NCBI GenBank assembly: GCA_018240465.1
Contig: JAFEFS010000010.1
Location: forward strand, 1-36,427
DNA from: Pseudomonadota bacterium
GTDB lineage: Bacteria > Pseudomonadota > Gammaproteobacteria > Xanthomonadales > Rhodanobacteraceae
Direction: 5' to 3'
Length of the DNA: 36,427 bases
The notes beneath the pieces are model-generated. The model was given only the letters and a program-made list of their open reading frames with translations, searched no databases and was not told the origin of the DNA. Below, piece by piece: positions 15,421 to 24,004 of the stretch (positions within the stretch are counted from its first letter, which is position 1; every line of letters starts with the position of its first letter). The translations under genes were made by a program, and so were the position numbers.

Positions 15421-17532
15421 ATGGATTCAATTCGGACACGGCTCGCCAACCCGGAACGGGCCTTGCGCAACACAGCCACGCGTTGTACCGCATTCGCACT
15501 CGCCACCCTGATCTGCCTCGTCGCCCCCGCTCGTGCCGACGACGTACCCGTGCGTGCCCGGGCCGTGGCCACGGCGACACGGTTGTGCGCGCAGGCCGAT
15601 ACCGCCCTGCACCTGTTGCCGCGCATCGCCTGGCAGCTCGGCGGTCTGCGCGCGCGCATCGATGCCGAGCATGCGCTCGCCTTGCTCTACGCCGCGTTTT
15701 CGGACGACGTTCTCGCGGATCGGTACTGGCAGGCGATGGACGACGACGCACGGGTCGCCGGAGACGACCAAATCCACGGCATCGGCCTGATCGCACGCAT
15801 CCAGACCGTACTCGCGAAGGGCGACTACGCCAACGGCCATGCCTTGACCGACGAGTTGATGCAGCTCGCCCGAACAAGCGCGAGCGACGGACTCGCCGCC
15901 GCCGCCGAGGAATACCAGGGCGTGTTCGACCGGCGCCGCGGCGATCTCGACGCCGCGCTCGCGCACCAGTCCGTGGCCTTGGCCTTGCGCCGCAGGCTCG
16001 GCGACGCGGCCGGCGAAGCCACCGCGCTGACCAACCTCGGCACGATCGCGCGCGATCAAGGCGATTTCGCGCGCTGTCTCGACTACTTCCTGCAGGCGCT
16101 GGAAATCCGCGAGCGCATCGACACGCGTCTCGATGTCGCCTATCGAAACGTCGCCCTGCTCTACCGCGAACTCGACGACACGCTGACGACGCAACGCTAT
16201 TTTGTCAACGCGGTCGAGGCGGCGACACGCTATGCACAGCCCGGCTACTACGCGTCGGTGCAAGGCGCCTACGCCGGATTTCTCAATGACAAAAGCGACT
16301 ACGCCGCCGCGTTGACCGCGGCGAGCGAAGCGCTGGCGATCAGCGAGGCGCTCGCAAACCGGCCTTCGATCGGCTTCGAGCACCTCGAGGTGGGGCGCGC
16401 CCTGCTCGGCCTGCGCCGGCCGAACGACGCCACCCCGCATTTCAACGCGGCGCTCGCGATCGGGCGCGAGATCGACCAGCGCGAACTGGTCGCCCGCAGC
16501 GAACTGGCGCTCGCCGAAATCGCCGTCGCCCACGGCGATCTGACCCATGCCCATGTCCTGCTCGATGAAGTGTCGCCGCGCCTCAACGCCGCGGGATTGC
16601 GTCCGTATCTCGCCCAGGCCTACGACCTGCGCGACCACCTCGCCGAAGCGGAGAACGACCCGGCGACGGCGCACGAATTCACCCATCGGCATGCGCGATT
16701 GCGCGACGAGCTGATTGGTGTCCGCTCATCCCGTTTGCTCGCCGCAATCGAGATCCGCCAGGTGCGCGAGCAGAGCCGGCAACAGCTCGAACTCGCGACG
16801 CGCACCAACGAGCTGCAGGCCGAGCGCATCGAGCGGGGCAGGAACGAGCGCTGGTACGGCATGGCGGCGATCGCGGCATTGATCGCGACCCTGGCTGTCT
16901 TCGCCATCCTTCTGGTACGGTTGCGCCGGCTCAATCTCGCCCTGGCCGGGCGCAACCAGGAAGTCGACCGGCAGCGCACGGCATTGAGCGATGTGAATCA
17001 GAAACTCGAATCGCAAGCACGTTCGCTCTACCAGGCCACGATTATCGACCCGCTGACCGGCGCGCACAGCCGCTCCTACATGCTTGGCGAACTCGACAGG
17101 CTGCTTGCCGACTGCCGCAGGATGCAACGGGACCTGACCCTGCTGTTGATCGATTTCGACAACTTCAAGCTGGTCAACGATCGCTACGGCCACCTGGCCG
17201 GCGACCGCGTGCTGGTCGAAGCGGTGCACTTCATCCGCGGCGCACTCGAAGCCGACTGCCTGTTCGGACGTTTCGGCGGCGAGGAGTTCATGGTCGCATT
17301 CGTCGATCGAGACGAGACGGAGAGCCGGCGGATCGCCGAACGCATCCGCCATGCCGTGGCCGAAAACATGGCCGGCGTCGACCCGCCGGCAACGATCAGC
17401 GTTGGCGCGGCGATGTTGCGCCAGATGCCGACGGTCAATCAGGTCGACCTGCTCATCGATGCCGCCGACCGCGCGCTCTACGCGGCGAAGCAGGCCGGGC
17501 GCAACCGGGTGGGCGGATTCCGGTCCGCTTGA
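15421..17532 (+). CDS. Membrane diguanylate cyclase with periplasmic TPR-like sensor domain
   Basis: The 703-residue protein has a signal sequence (about 20-39, ending APARAD) and a long helical-repeat region (about 45-470) resembling tandem TPRs, expected in the periplasm. One membrane span (about 478-500), a short coiled coil and a GGDEF domain (about 540-700) follow. The active-site loop reads GGEEF at 619-623 after GRF, and DFDNFKLVNDRYGHLAGD is intact, so c-di-GMP synthesis is expected. The RxxD inhibitory site is not conserved: the spacing places EADC where RxxD is normally found, suggesting little product feedback inhibition. Start ATG 15421 has AGGG about 10 nt upstream and opens the signal sequence. 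It is divergent from rimO, with a structured 5' region. Confidence 0.92.
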   Translation: MDSIRTRLANPERALRNTATRCTAFALATLICLVAPARADDVPVRARAVATATRLCAQADTALHLLPRIAWQLGGLRARIDAEHALALLYAAFSDDVLADRYWQAMDDDARVAGDDQIHGIGLIARIQTVLAKGDYANGHALTDELMQLARTSASDGLAAAAEEYQGVFDRRRGDLDAALAHQSVALALRRRLGDAAGEATALTNLGTIARDQGDFARCLDYFLQALEIRERIDTRLDVAYRNVALLYRELDDTLTTQRYFVNAVEAATRYAQPGYYASVQGAYAGFLNDKSDYAAALTAASEALAISEALANRPSIGFEHLEVGRALLGLRRPNDATPHFNAALAIGREIDQRELVARSELALAEIAVAHGDLTHAHVLLDEVSPRLNAAGLRPYLAQAYDLRDHLAEAENDPATAHEFTHRHARLRDELIGVRSSRLLAAIEIRQVREQSRQQLELATRTNELQAERIERGRNERWYGMAAIAALIATLAVFAILLVRLRRLNLALAGRNQEVDRQRTALSDVNQKLESQARSLYQATIIDPLTGAHSRSYMLGELDRLLADCRRMQRDLTLLLIDFDNFKLVNDRYGHLAGDRVLVEAVHFIRGALEADCLFGRFGGEEFMVAFVDRDETESRRIAERIRHAVAENMAGVDPPATISVGAAMLRQMPTVNQVDLLIDAADRALYAAKQAGRNRVGGFRSA

Positions 17533-17582
17533 CTTCGCCGGCCACGGATTTACGCTGACTGCCGGTACTTCGGAAGACGGCC

Positions 17583-18287
17583 ATGGGCGACACGATCCAG
17601 ATCGGCACCACGCGCACGCAATGCATCAGCGCCTACGTTGCAAGGCCCGCGGGCAAGCCGCGCGGTGGCCTCGTCATCGCCCAGGAAATCTTCGGTGTAA
17701 ATGCGCACATGCGCGACCTCGCCGACCGCTTCGCCGCGTGCGGCTACGTCGCGATCGCTCCGGCGTTCTTCGATCACGTCGAGCATCGCGTCGAACTCGA
17801 ATACGATCCGGCGAGCTGGACCCGCGCGCGCGCGCTCGTGGCGCAGACCCCGTTCGAGCGCGTGGTCGAGGACGTCGCCAGCGCCGCGGCATCGATCGCC
17901 TCGGCGGGAAAAATCGGAGTGGTCGGTTATTGCTGGGGCGGCACGGTCGCGATGCTCGCAGCGATGCGCCTCGGCCTGCCCGCAGTCAGTTACTACGGTG
18001 CGCGCAACGTGAACTTCCTGCACGAGCCTTTGCGCGCGCCAGCGATCTTCCACTTCGGCGACCGCGACAAATCGATTCCAGCAGAAGCGGTCGCCCGCCA
18101 CCGCGCCGAACTGCATTTCGCCGATGCGGTGCCGCGCGAACAGCGCGAGCTCGAGATCTACACCTACCCGGCCGACCACGCCTTCAATCGCGATGCGACC
18201 GCGGCGAGCTACGATGCGGCCAGTGCCGCACTCGCGCTGCAACGCACACTCGCGTTCTTCGCTCGCCACCTCGGAGACGGCGGATGA
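17583..18287 (+). CDS. Dienelactone hydrolase family protein
   Basis: The 234-residue protein is an alpha/beta hydrolase with a cysteine nucleophile, as in dienelactone hydrolase. The elbow is GYCWGG (115-120, C117), the acid is probably D162 in HFGDRDKSIP, and the histidine is H199 in YPADHAFN. E35 in QEIFGVN corresponds to the residue that keeps the cysteine protonated in the free enzyme. It is cytoplasmic. The family covers many small-ester hydrolases, and nothing here points to chlorocatechol degradation. GGAAG lies 7 nt before ATG 17583. The stop overlaps the HIT gene start in an ATGA, so the two are translationally coupled and form the head of the run leading to the 5-oxoprolinase genes. 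Confidence 0.88.
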   Translation: MGDTIQIGTTRTQCISAYVARPAGKPRGGLVIAQEIFGVNAHMRDLADRFAACGYVAIAPAFFDHVEHRVELEYDPASWTRARALVAQTPFERVVEDVASAAASIASAGKIGVVGYCWGGTVAMLAAMRLGLPAVSYYGARNVNFLHEPLRAPAIFHFGDRDKSIPAEAVARHRAELHFADAVPREQRELEIYTYPADHAFNRDATAASYDAASAALALQRTLAFFARHLGDGG

Positions 18288-18712
18288 ACGAAACGGCATT
18301 CGAACTGCATCCCCAGCTCGCGGCGGACACGCATTTCGTCGGCACCCTCGGACTTTCGCGCGTGCTGCTCATGGACGATGCACGCTTCGCCTGGCTCATC
18401 CTCGTGCCGATGCGCGCCGGCATGCGCGACTGGATCGACCTGCCGCATGCGCAGCAGCACCAGCTGCTCGACGAGGTCGAACTGTGCTCGCACGCCCTGC
18501 GCGCGCTGGTTCGGCCCGACAAGCTCAACATCGCCTCGCTCGGCAACATGGTGGCGCAACTGCATGTGCACGTCATCGCACGCCATGTCGATGATGCCGC
18601 CTGGCCCGGACCGGTCTGGGGCGTCGGCGCGCGCGTGCCCTACGGGGCCGGCGCCCTGACCCGGCGAAAGGCCGAACTGCTCGCCCTGCTGCACGCCGCA
18701 TCGCAGGGATGA
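18284..18712 (+). CDS. HIT domain protein
   Basis: HIT proteins are nucleotide hydrolases or transferases acting on nucleotide monophosphoramidates or dinucleoside polyphosphates. The 142-residue product has the HIT core with motif QLHVHVIAR at 92-100. The first histidine of the usual HxHxHxx triad position is glutamine, while the two later histidines, including the nucleophile position, are kept. NIASLGNMV just before it is the usual preceding strand and turn. ATG 18284 overlaps the upstream stop (ATGA), and the stop overlaps the pxpBC start in the same way, so it is embedded in the operon. GGAG lies 7 nt upstream of the ATG. A direct link to 5-oxoproline metabolism is not evident. Confidence 0.88.
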   Translation: MNETAFELHPQLAADTHFVGTLGLSRVLLMDDARFAWLILVPMRAGMRDWIDLPHAQQHQLLDEVELCSHALRALVRPDKLNIASLGNMVAQLHVHVIARHVDDAAWPGPVWGVGARVPYGAGALTRRKAELLALLHAASQG

Positions 18713-20568
18713 GCGAGGCGCGGGTCGAGCCGCTCGGCGAGCGCGCGCTGCTCATCCAATGCGGCGACACGATCGATATTGCGGTCAACGCACGCGCGCT
18801 GGCGATCGCGCACGCCGTCACGCGCGCCGGGCTACCCGGCGTCCTCGACATCGCCCCGGCCTATGCCAGCGTGTGCCTGCGCTACGACCCGCGCGCGTGG
18901 GCCGATGCGAGCGATGTCGACACGCCCTGCGCACGGCTTGTCGCGGCAGTGGATGCCATCGTCCAGTCCCTCGTTTCCGCCGATGGAGCGGGTTCGGGTG
19001 AAGGCGAAGCGCCACGATGGACGGGCGAAGCCACGCACGCCGAGTCGCGTCCCTCCAAGCAAATTTCCACCACGACGCACGACGAGCGCGCACTGGAAAT
19101 CCCCGTGATCTACGGCGGCGACTCCGGCCCGGATCTCGACGCGGTGGCCGCGCACGCCGGAATGTCGCGCGAAGCGGTGATCGAATGCCACACCGCCGCG
19201 GAATATCGCGTCGCCATGCTCGGCTTCGCGCCGGGCTATCCGTACTTGCTCGGGCTCGATCCCGCCTTGCACACGCCGCGTCGCGCCAATCCGCGCACGC
19301 GCGTACCGGCGGGCTCGGTCGCGATCGGCGGCGCGCAAACCGGCATCTATCCGCGCGAGTTGCCGGGCGGCTGGCAGATCATCGGTCGCACGCCGCTGGA
19401 GCTGTTCGACGCCGCGCGCGCGCCGCCGGCGTTGCTCGCACCCGGCCAGCGCGTGCGCTTTCGGCAGATTCCGGCGTCCGCCCCCGAAAACAAAACGCCA
19501 GCTTCGATCACCACCGGCCAGCGTGCCCGACACGATCGGGCGCGCATCACCGTGCTTTCCCCGGGCTTGCTGACCACGGTGCAAGGCGGCGCGCGCCACG
19601 GCTTCGGCGCCCTCGGTGTCGGTGGCGCGGGCGCGATGGACGAAGTGTCGTTGCAACTGGCCAATCTGCTGGTCGGCAACGCGCGCGATGCCGCCGCGCT
19701 GGAAATCACCCTGCGCGGCCCGCGCCTGCGTTTCGCGCACGACGCGCTCATCGCCATCACCGGCGCGGATGTCGACGCGCGCTGCAACGATGAGCATGTG
19801 CCGCACTGGCGGCCCGTGCTGCTGCGTGCCGGCAGCGAACTCAACCTAGGCGGCATGCGCTGCGGCACGCGCGCGTACCTGGCGGTGGCCGCAGGCATCG
19901 ATCTGCGCGCCGTGCTCGGCAGCAGCAGCACCGATGTCAACGCCGCGCTCGGTCCCTTGCAACGCCCGCTGGCCGCCGGCGATGAACTGCACTGCGCCGA
20001 GGCGACACATCCGTTGTGCAGCGAACTGTGGCGGGCATGCGCGACGCACCCATGCGCCGGCGTGGCCGGGCAACGGCATGTCGTCGCGTCGCGTTGGTCG
20101 CTCGATGCCGCAGCGTGGTTCGATGCCACCGCGGCGCGGCCGATCCGCGCGCTCGCCGGCAGCCATTTCGCCCATCTCGATTCCGCGTCGCAACGCGCTC
20201 TGTTCGGCGCGACATTTCGGGTCGGCGTCGACTCCAACCGCGTCGGCTGTCGCCTCGAAGGTGCGTCGCTGCGGCTGACCGCGCCAATCGAAATGATTTC
20301 CGCGGGAGTCGTGCCCGGTACCGTGCAACTGCCGCCCGGTGGCGTGCCGATCGCACTGACTGCCGAAGCGCCGACCAGCGGCGGCTATCCGCGCATCGCG
20401 CAGATCGTTGCGGTCGACCTGCCCCATCTTGCACAACGCCGCCCCGGCGACGTCGTGCGCTTCGCACAAACCGATCTCGCCGATGCGCAAATGCGCTATC
20501 TTGAACGCGAACGCGCGCTGGCGACCTTGGAGCATCATCTGCGTTGGCGTTTGCGCGAGGCCTGGTAG
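18709..20568 (+). CDS. pxpBC: Fused 5-oxoprolinase subunits PxpB-PxpC
   Basis: PxpB (KipI-like) and PxpC (KipA-like) form with PxpA the ATP-dependent prokaryotic 5-oxoprolinase, which opens 5-oxoproline to glutamate. Here both subunits lie in one 619-residue chain. The PxpB part (about 1-240) shows [11 protein letters not shown] at 10-20 and, in its second lobe, [14 protein letters not shown] and [16 protein letters not shown]. The PxpC part (about 278-619) begins [13 protein letters not shown], with [17 protein letters not shown] and a C-terminal [12 protein letters not shown]. The PxpB half carries an unusual low-complexity insert of about 38 residues (91-128) between its lobes. The related urea-amidolyase domains (AHS1/AHS2) are a possible mis-annotation, but the pxpA and pcp neighbours settle the assignment. 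ATGA overlap with the HIT gene. Confidence 0.93.
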   Translation: MSEARVEPLGERALLIQCGDTIDIAVNARALAIAHAVTRAGLPGVLDIAPAYASVCLRYDPRAWADASDVDTPCARLVAAVDAIVQSLVSADGAGSGEGEAPRWTGEATHAESRPSKQISTTTHDERALEIPVIYGGDSGPDLDAVAAHAGMSREAVIECHTAAEYRVAMLGFAPGYPYLLGLDPALHTPRRANPRTRVPAGSVAIGGAQTGIYPRELPGGWQIIGRTPLELFDAARAPPALLAPGQRVRFRQIPASAPENKTPASITTGQRARHDRARITVLSPGLLTTVQGGARHGFGALGVGGAGAMDEVSLQLANLLVGNARDAAALEITLRGPRLRFAHDALIAITGADVDARCNDEHVPHWRPVLLRAGSELNLGGMRCGTRAYLAVAAGIDLRAVLGSSSTDVNAALGPLQRPLAAGDELHCAEATHPLCSELWRACATHPCAGVAGQRHVVASRWSLDAAAWFDATAARPIRALAGSHFAHLDSASQRALFGATFRVGVDSNRVGCRLEGASLRLTAPIEMISAGVVPGTVQLPPGGVPIALTAEAPTSGGYPRIAQIVAVDLPHLAQRRPGDVVRFAQTDLADAQMRYLERERALATLEHHLRWRLREAW

Positions 20569-20604
20569 AGCAAATGAAGAAACCAAAATGGAGCCTGTCC
20601 CGCT

Positions 20605-20635
20605 GTTTTTTTATCCGCGTCCGTCCGCGCCATCC
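20605..20635. repeat. ATCCGCG-type intergenic repeat fragment inside the operon
   Basis: A run of seven T is followed by ATCCGCGTCCGTCCGCGCC (20613-20631), the same phrase type as in the element at 2708-2812. It lies in the 89-nt gap between pxpBC and pxpA, the only clearly non-coding gap of that kind in the run. No paired arm is evident, so this is probably a partial copy. Confidence 0.4.
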
Positions 20636-20657
20636 ATAGCAAACCGATTCTGATCCT

Positions 20658-21416
20658 ATGATCATTGACCTCAACTGCGACATGGGCGAATCCTTCGGTG
20701 TCTGGAAGATGGGCGACGACGCCGGCGTGATGCCGTGGGTCAGTTCGGTCAACATCGCCTGCGGCTTCCACGCCGGCGATTTCATGACGATCCAGCGCAC
20801 GGTCATCCTCGCCGCCGAACACGGCGTCGCGATCGGCGCGCACGTGTCCCTGCCCGACCTGCAGGGTTTCGGCCGGCGCGAGATGGCCCTCTCGCCGGCC
20901 GAGGCGCACGCGGCGACGCTGTACCAGATCGGCGCGCTCGCCGCCTTCGCCCACGCGCAAGGCCAGCGCCTGCATCACGTCAAGCCCCATGGCGCGCTGT
21001 ACAACATGGCGGCGAAGGATGCCCGGCTCGCCGACGCGATCGCCCACGCCGTGCGCGACCTCGATCCGCGATTGATCCTCGTCGGTCTGGCCGGCAGCGC
21101 CTTGCCGCACGCCGGCGCGCAGCTCGGCCTCGTCGTCGCCCACGAAGCGTTCGCCGATCGCCGCTACCGTGCCGACGGACTGCTGACACCGCGGCACGAG
21201 GACGGCGCCGTGATCCACGAGGTCGACGCCGCAGTCGCGCAGGCGATCCAGATCGCCACGCAAGGCAGGGCACGAACCCGCGACGGCAAACTCGTCGACA
21301 TTCGCGCAGACACCCTCTGCGTGCATGGCGACCGGCCCGACGCGGCAGCATTCGCACACCGGTTGAACGAAGCATTGCACAAGGCGGGCGTCGGCATCGG
21401 CCGCATCGCCGCGTAG
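20658..21416 (+). CDS. pxpA: 5-oxoprolinase subunit PxpA (LamB/YcsF family)
   Basis: PxpA is the TIM-barrel-like LamB/YcsF-family component of the PxpABC 5-oxoprolinase. The 252-residue product begins DLNCDMGESFGVWKMGDD, the family signature, and has CGFHAGD (about 34-40), GAHVSLPDLQGFGRR and the H-x-KPHGALYN segment near 111-120; full family length. The ATG at 20658 fits the conserved N-terminus, although no convincing Shine-Dalgarno precedes it. It follows pxpBC by 89 nt, a gap containing a repeat fragment, and is followed 80 nt later by the DUF969 gene, which has its own strong ribosome-binding site. Confidence 0.96.
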   Translation: MIIDLNCDMGESFGVWKMGDDAGVMPWVSSVNIACGFHAGDFMTIQRTVILAAEHGVAIGAHVSLPDLQGFGRREMALSPAEAHAATLYQIGALAAFAHAQGQRLHHVKPHGALYNMAAKDARLADAIAHAVRDLDPRLILVGLAGSALPHAGAQLGLVVAHEAFADRRYRADGLLTPRHEDGAVIHEVDAAVAQAIQIATQGRARTRDGKLVDIRADTLCVHGDRPDAAAFAHRLNEALHKAGVGIGRIAA

Positions 21417-21496
21417 GCGCGCGGACACTCGCTGCCACCGTCCCGACGCGCGATTGCCCGCGGCAATGGCCTGCGGAAAACACGAAGGAGGAGAAC

Positions 21497-22198
21497 GTGA
21501 ACTATTGGCCATTGATCGGCATCGCCGTCGTCGTTGTCGGCTTCGCGCTCAAGCGCAACCCGGTGCTGGTCGTGATCGCCGCGGGTGTCGCCAGCGCGCT
21601 CGGCGCGGGCATGAGCATCGGCGACCTGCTCGTCCTGCTCGGCGATGCCTTCGTCAGCAACCGCGCGCTGCTGCTGTTCGTGCTGACCTTGCCGGTCATC
21701 GGACTGCTCGAACGCTACGGCCTGCGCGATCACGCGCAGGCGTGGATCGGGCGTTTCCACAAACTGTCGCTGACGCGCCTGCTCGTGAGCTACCTCGCCG
21801 GTCGCCAGGTGTTGTCGATGCTCGGCATGATCGATCTTGCCGGGCATGCGCAGACCGTGCGCCCGCTGGTCGCGCCGATGAGCGAGGCCGCGGCCGAGCG
21901 CGGCACGCCACTCGACGACGCCGCGCGCGAGGAAGTGCGCGCGCTCGCCGCCGCGACCGACAATGTCGGACGCTTCTTCGGCGAAGACGTGTTCCTCGCC
22001 TTCGGCGCGGTGCTGCTGATCCAGGGTTTCTACGCGCGCAACGGCATCGAGCTCGAACCCTTGCACATCGCGCTGTGGGCTTTGCCGACCGCGATCTGCG
22101 CGTTCGTGTTGCAGGCCTTGCGCATTGCATGGACGCAACGCTCGCTGGCGCGTCGCTATCCGAACGCGACGCCCACCGGCAAGGGCGACCTCGCGTGA
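21497..22198 (+). CDS. DUF969 membrane protein, predicted permease subunit
   Basis: This 233-residue protein is almost entirely hydrophobic in its first 80 residues and again near 160-215. Several membrane spans are visible, for example about 5-20, 23-40, 45-75 and 175-210, with a hydrophilic central part (about 120-165). It matches DUF969, found adjacent to DUF979 in many bacteria, often with pcp. No transport assay is known to me; function as one half of a two-component transporter is inferred from topology and context. The GTG at 21497 is fixed by an excellent AAGGAGG at 21484-21490. The stop overlaps the next start as GTGA, implying coupled, probably equimolar synthesis with DUF979. Confidence 0.85.
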   Translation: MNYWPLIGIAVVVVGFALKRNPVLVVIAAGVASALGAGMSIGDLLVLLGDAFVSNRALLLFVLTLPVIGLLERYGLRDHAQAWIGRFHKLSLTRLLVSYLAGRQVLSMLGMIDLAGHAQTVRPLVAPMSEAAAERGTPLDDAAREEVRALAAATDNVGRFFGEDVFLAFGAVLLIQGFYARNGIELEPLHIALWALPTAICAFVLQALRIAWTQRSLARRYPNATPTGKGDLA

Positions 22199-23157
22199 TC
22201 CACCTCACCCATGTCTACTGGCTGCTCGGCGCATTCCTGTTCGTTGCTGCCGCGTACAACCTGCGCGAACGCCACTGGTCAGCGGCGGCGCTGTGGGCCA
22301 TCGTCGGCTGCGCATTCCTGTTCGGCGATCAGATTCAGCAGGCAAGCCAGGCGCATGTGCGCTGGCCGGCGCAACTGATGGGCCTCGGCGTCATCGCGCT
22401 TGGCGTACTCGCGGCGGCGGGCAAACCGCTGGCGCACACGGAAGATCGTGCGCTGAGCCTGGCCGCGGCGGCGCGCCTGGGCAATCTGCTGTTCGTACCA
22501 GCGCTGGCGATTCCGTTCGTTACGCTTGCGTTGGTGCTGGCCGCTCCCTCCCTCGCCCGGCGCGGCATGACGCTGCTCGATGGCACGCAGACGACGCTGA
22601 TCGCGCTCGGCACGGCATGCGTTGTGGCGCTCGGCGTCGGCCTGCGCACGACCGGCGCACGCACCACTGAAGGCCTTGCCGAAGGGCGCCGCCTGCTCGA
22701 CATCCTCGGCAGCCTCGCGCTGCTGCCGATGGTGCTGGCCACGCTCGGCAGCGTGTTTGCGGCGACCGGCGTCGGCGATGTCGTTGCCTCGATCGTGTCG
22801 GCATTCGTCCCGATCGACAGCCGCATCGCCTGTCTGCTCGCGTTCGCGCTCGGCATGGTGCTGTTCACGATGATCATGGGCAATGCCTTTGCCGCGTTCC
22901 CGGTGATGATGGCCGGGATCGGCCTGCCGCTGCTCGTGCACAGGCACGGCGCCGCACCCGCGGTGCTCGGCTCGCTCGGCATGCTCACCGGCTACTGCGG
23001 CACGCTGCTGACGCCGATGGCGGCGAATTTCAACATCGTGCCCGCCGTGCTGCTCGAACTGCGCGACCAGTACGCGGTGATCCGCGCGCAGTGGCCGACC
23101 GCACTCGCGCTGCTCGTCGTCAACGTGGTTCTTATGGCGGTGTTGGTATTCCGATGA
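22195..23157 (+). CDS. DUF979 membrane protein, predicted permease subunit
   Basis: The 320-residue product is a polytopic membrane protein with about eight to ten hydrophobic segments, some with small glycine/alanine-rich stretches such as FALGMVLFTMIMGNAFAAFP and SLGMLTGYCGTLLTPMAANF. These resemble the re-entrant substrate-binding regions of secondary transporters. It matches DUF979. The GTG at 22195 overlaps the DUF969 stop, and its own stop overlaps the pcp start (ATGA), so three proteins are translationally chained. Context suggests transport of 5-oxoproline or pyroglutamyl peptides; the direction and substrate are unproven. Confidence 0.85.
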   Translation: MIHLTHVYWLLGAFLFVAAAYNLRERHWSAAALWAIVGCAFLFGDQIQQASQAHVRWPAQLMGLGVIALGVLAAAGKPLAHTEDRALSLAAAARLGNLLFVPALAIPFVTLALVLAAPSLARRGMTLLDGTQTTLIALGTACVVALGVGLRTTGARTTEGLAEGRRLLDILGSLALLPMVLATLGSVFAATGVGDVVASIVSAFVPIDSRIACLLAFALGMVLFTMIMGNAFAAFPVMMAGIGLPLLVHRHGAAPAVLGSLGMLTGYCGTLLTPMAANFNIVPAVLLELRDQYAVIRAQWPTALALLVVNVVLMAVLVFR

Positions 23158-23822
23158 AGCACGCGCAAAAGAAACCGCCGACCGTGCTGGTGACCGGATT
23201 CGATCCGTTCGGCGGCGAGGCCGTCAACCCTTCGTTCGAGATCGCGCGCGCACTCGATGGCGAACTCGTCACCGGCCATCGCATCGTCGGCGCGGAACTG
23301 CCGACCGAGTTCGCGCGCTCGCTGCCCGCGCTCGATGCGCTGTTGCGCAAGCACCGGCCCGTTCTGGTCATCGCGCTGGGTCAAGCCGGCGGACGCAGCG
23401 GCATTGCGCTGGAACGCGTCGCGATCAACCTGATCGACGCGCGCATCCCCGACAATGCCGGCGATCAGCCGGTCGACGTGCGCATCGCCGCCGCGGGCGC
23501 CGCCGCGCATTTCACCACGCTGCCGGTCAAATCCATGCTCGCCGCGCTGCGTGCCGCGCACATCCCGGCGGAACTGTCGCAAACCGCCGGCAGTTTCGTC
23601 TGCAACCAGGTTTTCTACGGGCTGATGCACCGTCTCGCGCGCTCGCGCAGGCGCGTGCGCGGCGGCTTCGTGCACGTGCCGTACCTGCCCGAACAGGCAC
23701 GGAAATTTCCCGGCGCGGCCAGCCTGCCGCTGGCAACGATGATCGCGGCGCTGCGCCTGTGCGTGGAAACCGCGCTGATCACGGGCGATGACCTGCACTA
23801 TGCCGAAGGCGCCACGCATTAG
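23154..23822 (+). CDS. pcp: Pyroglutamyl-peptidase I
   Basis: Pcp is a cytoplasmic cysteine peptidase (family C15) that removes N-terminal pyroglutamate (5-oxoproline) from peptides. The 222-residue product has the signature elements: TGFDPFGGEAVNPS (14-27), E87 in ALERVAIN, nucleophile C150 in TAGSFVCNQVFY and H174 in FVHVPYLPEQ, so the catalytic triad is complete. Start ATG 23154 overlaps the DUF979 stop. Its product, free 5-oxoproline, is the substrate of PxpABC encoded just upstream, which gives the operon a coherent pathway. No plus-strand terminator is evident in the following 182-nt gap. Confidence 0.96.
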   Translation: MKHAQKKPPTVLVTGFDPFGGEAVNPSFEIARALDGELVTGHRIVGAELPTEFARSLPALDALLRKHRPVLVIALGQAGGRSGIALERVAINLIDARIPDNAGDQPVDVRIAAAGAAAHFTTLPVKSMLAALRAAHIPAELSQTAGSFVCNQVFYGLMHRLARSRRRVRGGFVHVPYLPEQARKFPGAASLPLATMIAALRLCVETALITGDDLHYAEGATH

Positions 23823-23952
23823 GGCATTTTCGATTCAAGCACTGAAACCTTCCGCCCGCAGGCGAATCGTTTCGCTGCACAACGAATGCCGTCACGATCC
23901 GCGTCGCTGAGGCGGCGTTGCGAACGACGTGTCCGGCGCCAGTCGCGCACGC

Positions 23953-23985
23953 AAAAACGAACGGCGCCACGATGGGCGCCGTTCG
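23953..23985 (-). terminator. Rho-independent terminator for the minus-strand exported-protein genes
   Basis: CGAACGGCGCC at 23958-23968 pairs perfectly with GGCGCCGTTCG at 23975-23985 (11 bp, 6-nt loop). On the minus strand it is followed by TTTTT (23957-23953), so it ends transcription from the gene whose stop is at 24005. On the plus strand only three A follow, so it is not a good terminator for pcp. Confidence 0.85.
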
Positions 23986-24004
23986 AAACACGTGATCGAA
24001 GCGG

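Noticed and set aside
18557..18583. Missing first histidine of the HIT triad as a sign of an inactive enzyme
   Set aside because: The nucleophile-position histidine and its neighbour are kept, and glutamine at the first position is tolerated in related HIT proteins.
20735..23157. Possible frameshift splitting DUF969 and DUF979
   Set aside because: The two are distinct families normally encoded separately, and the GTGA overlap is a normal coupling signal.
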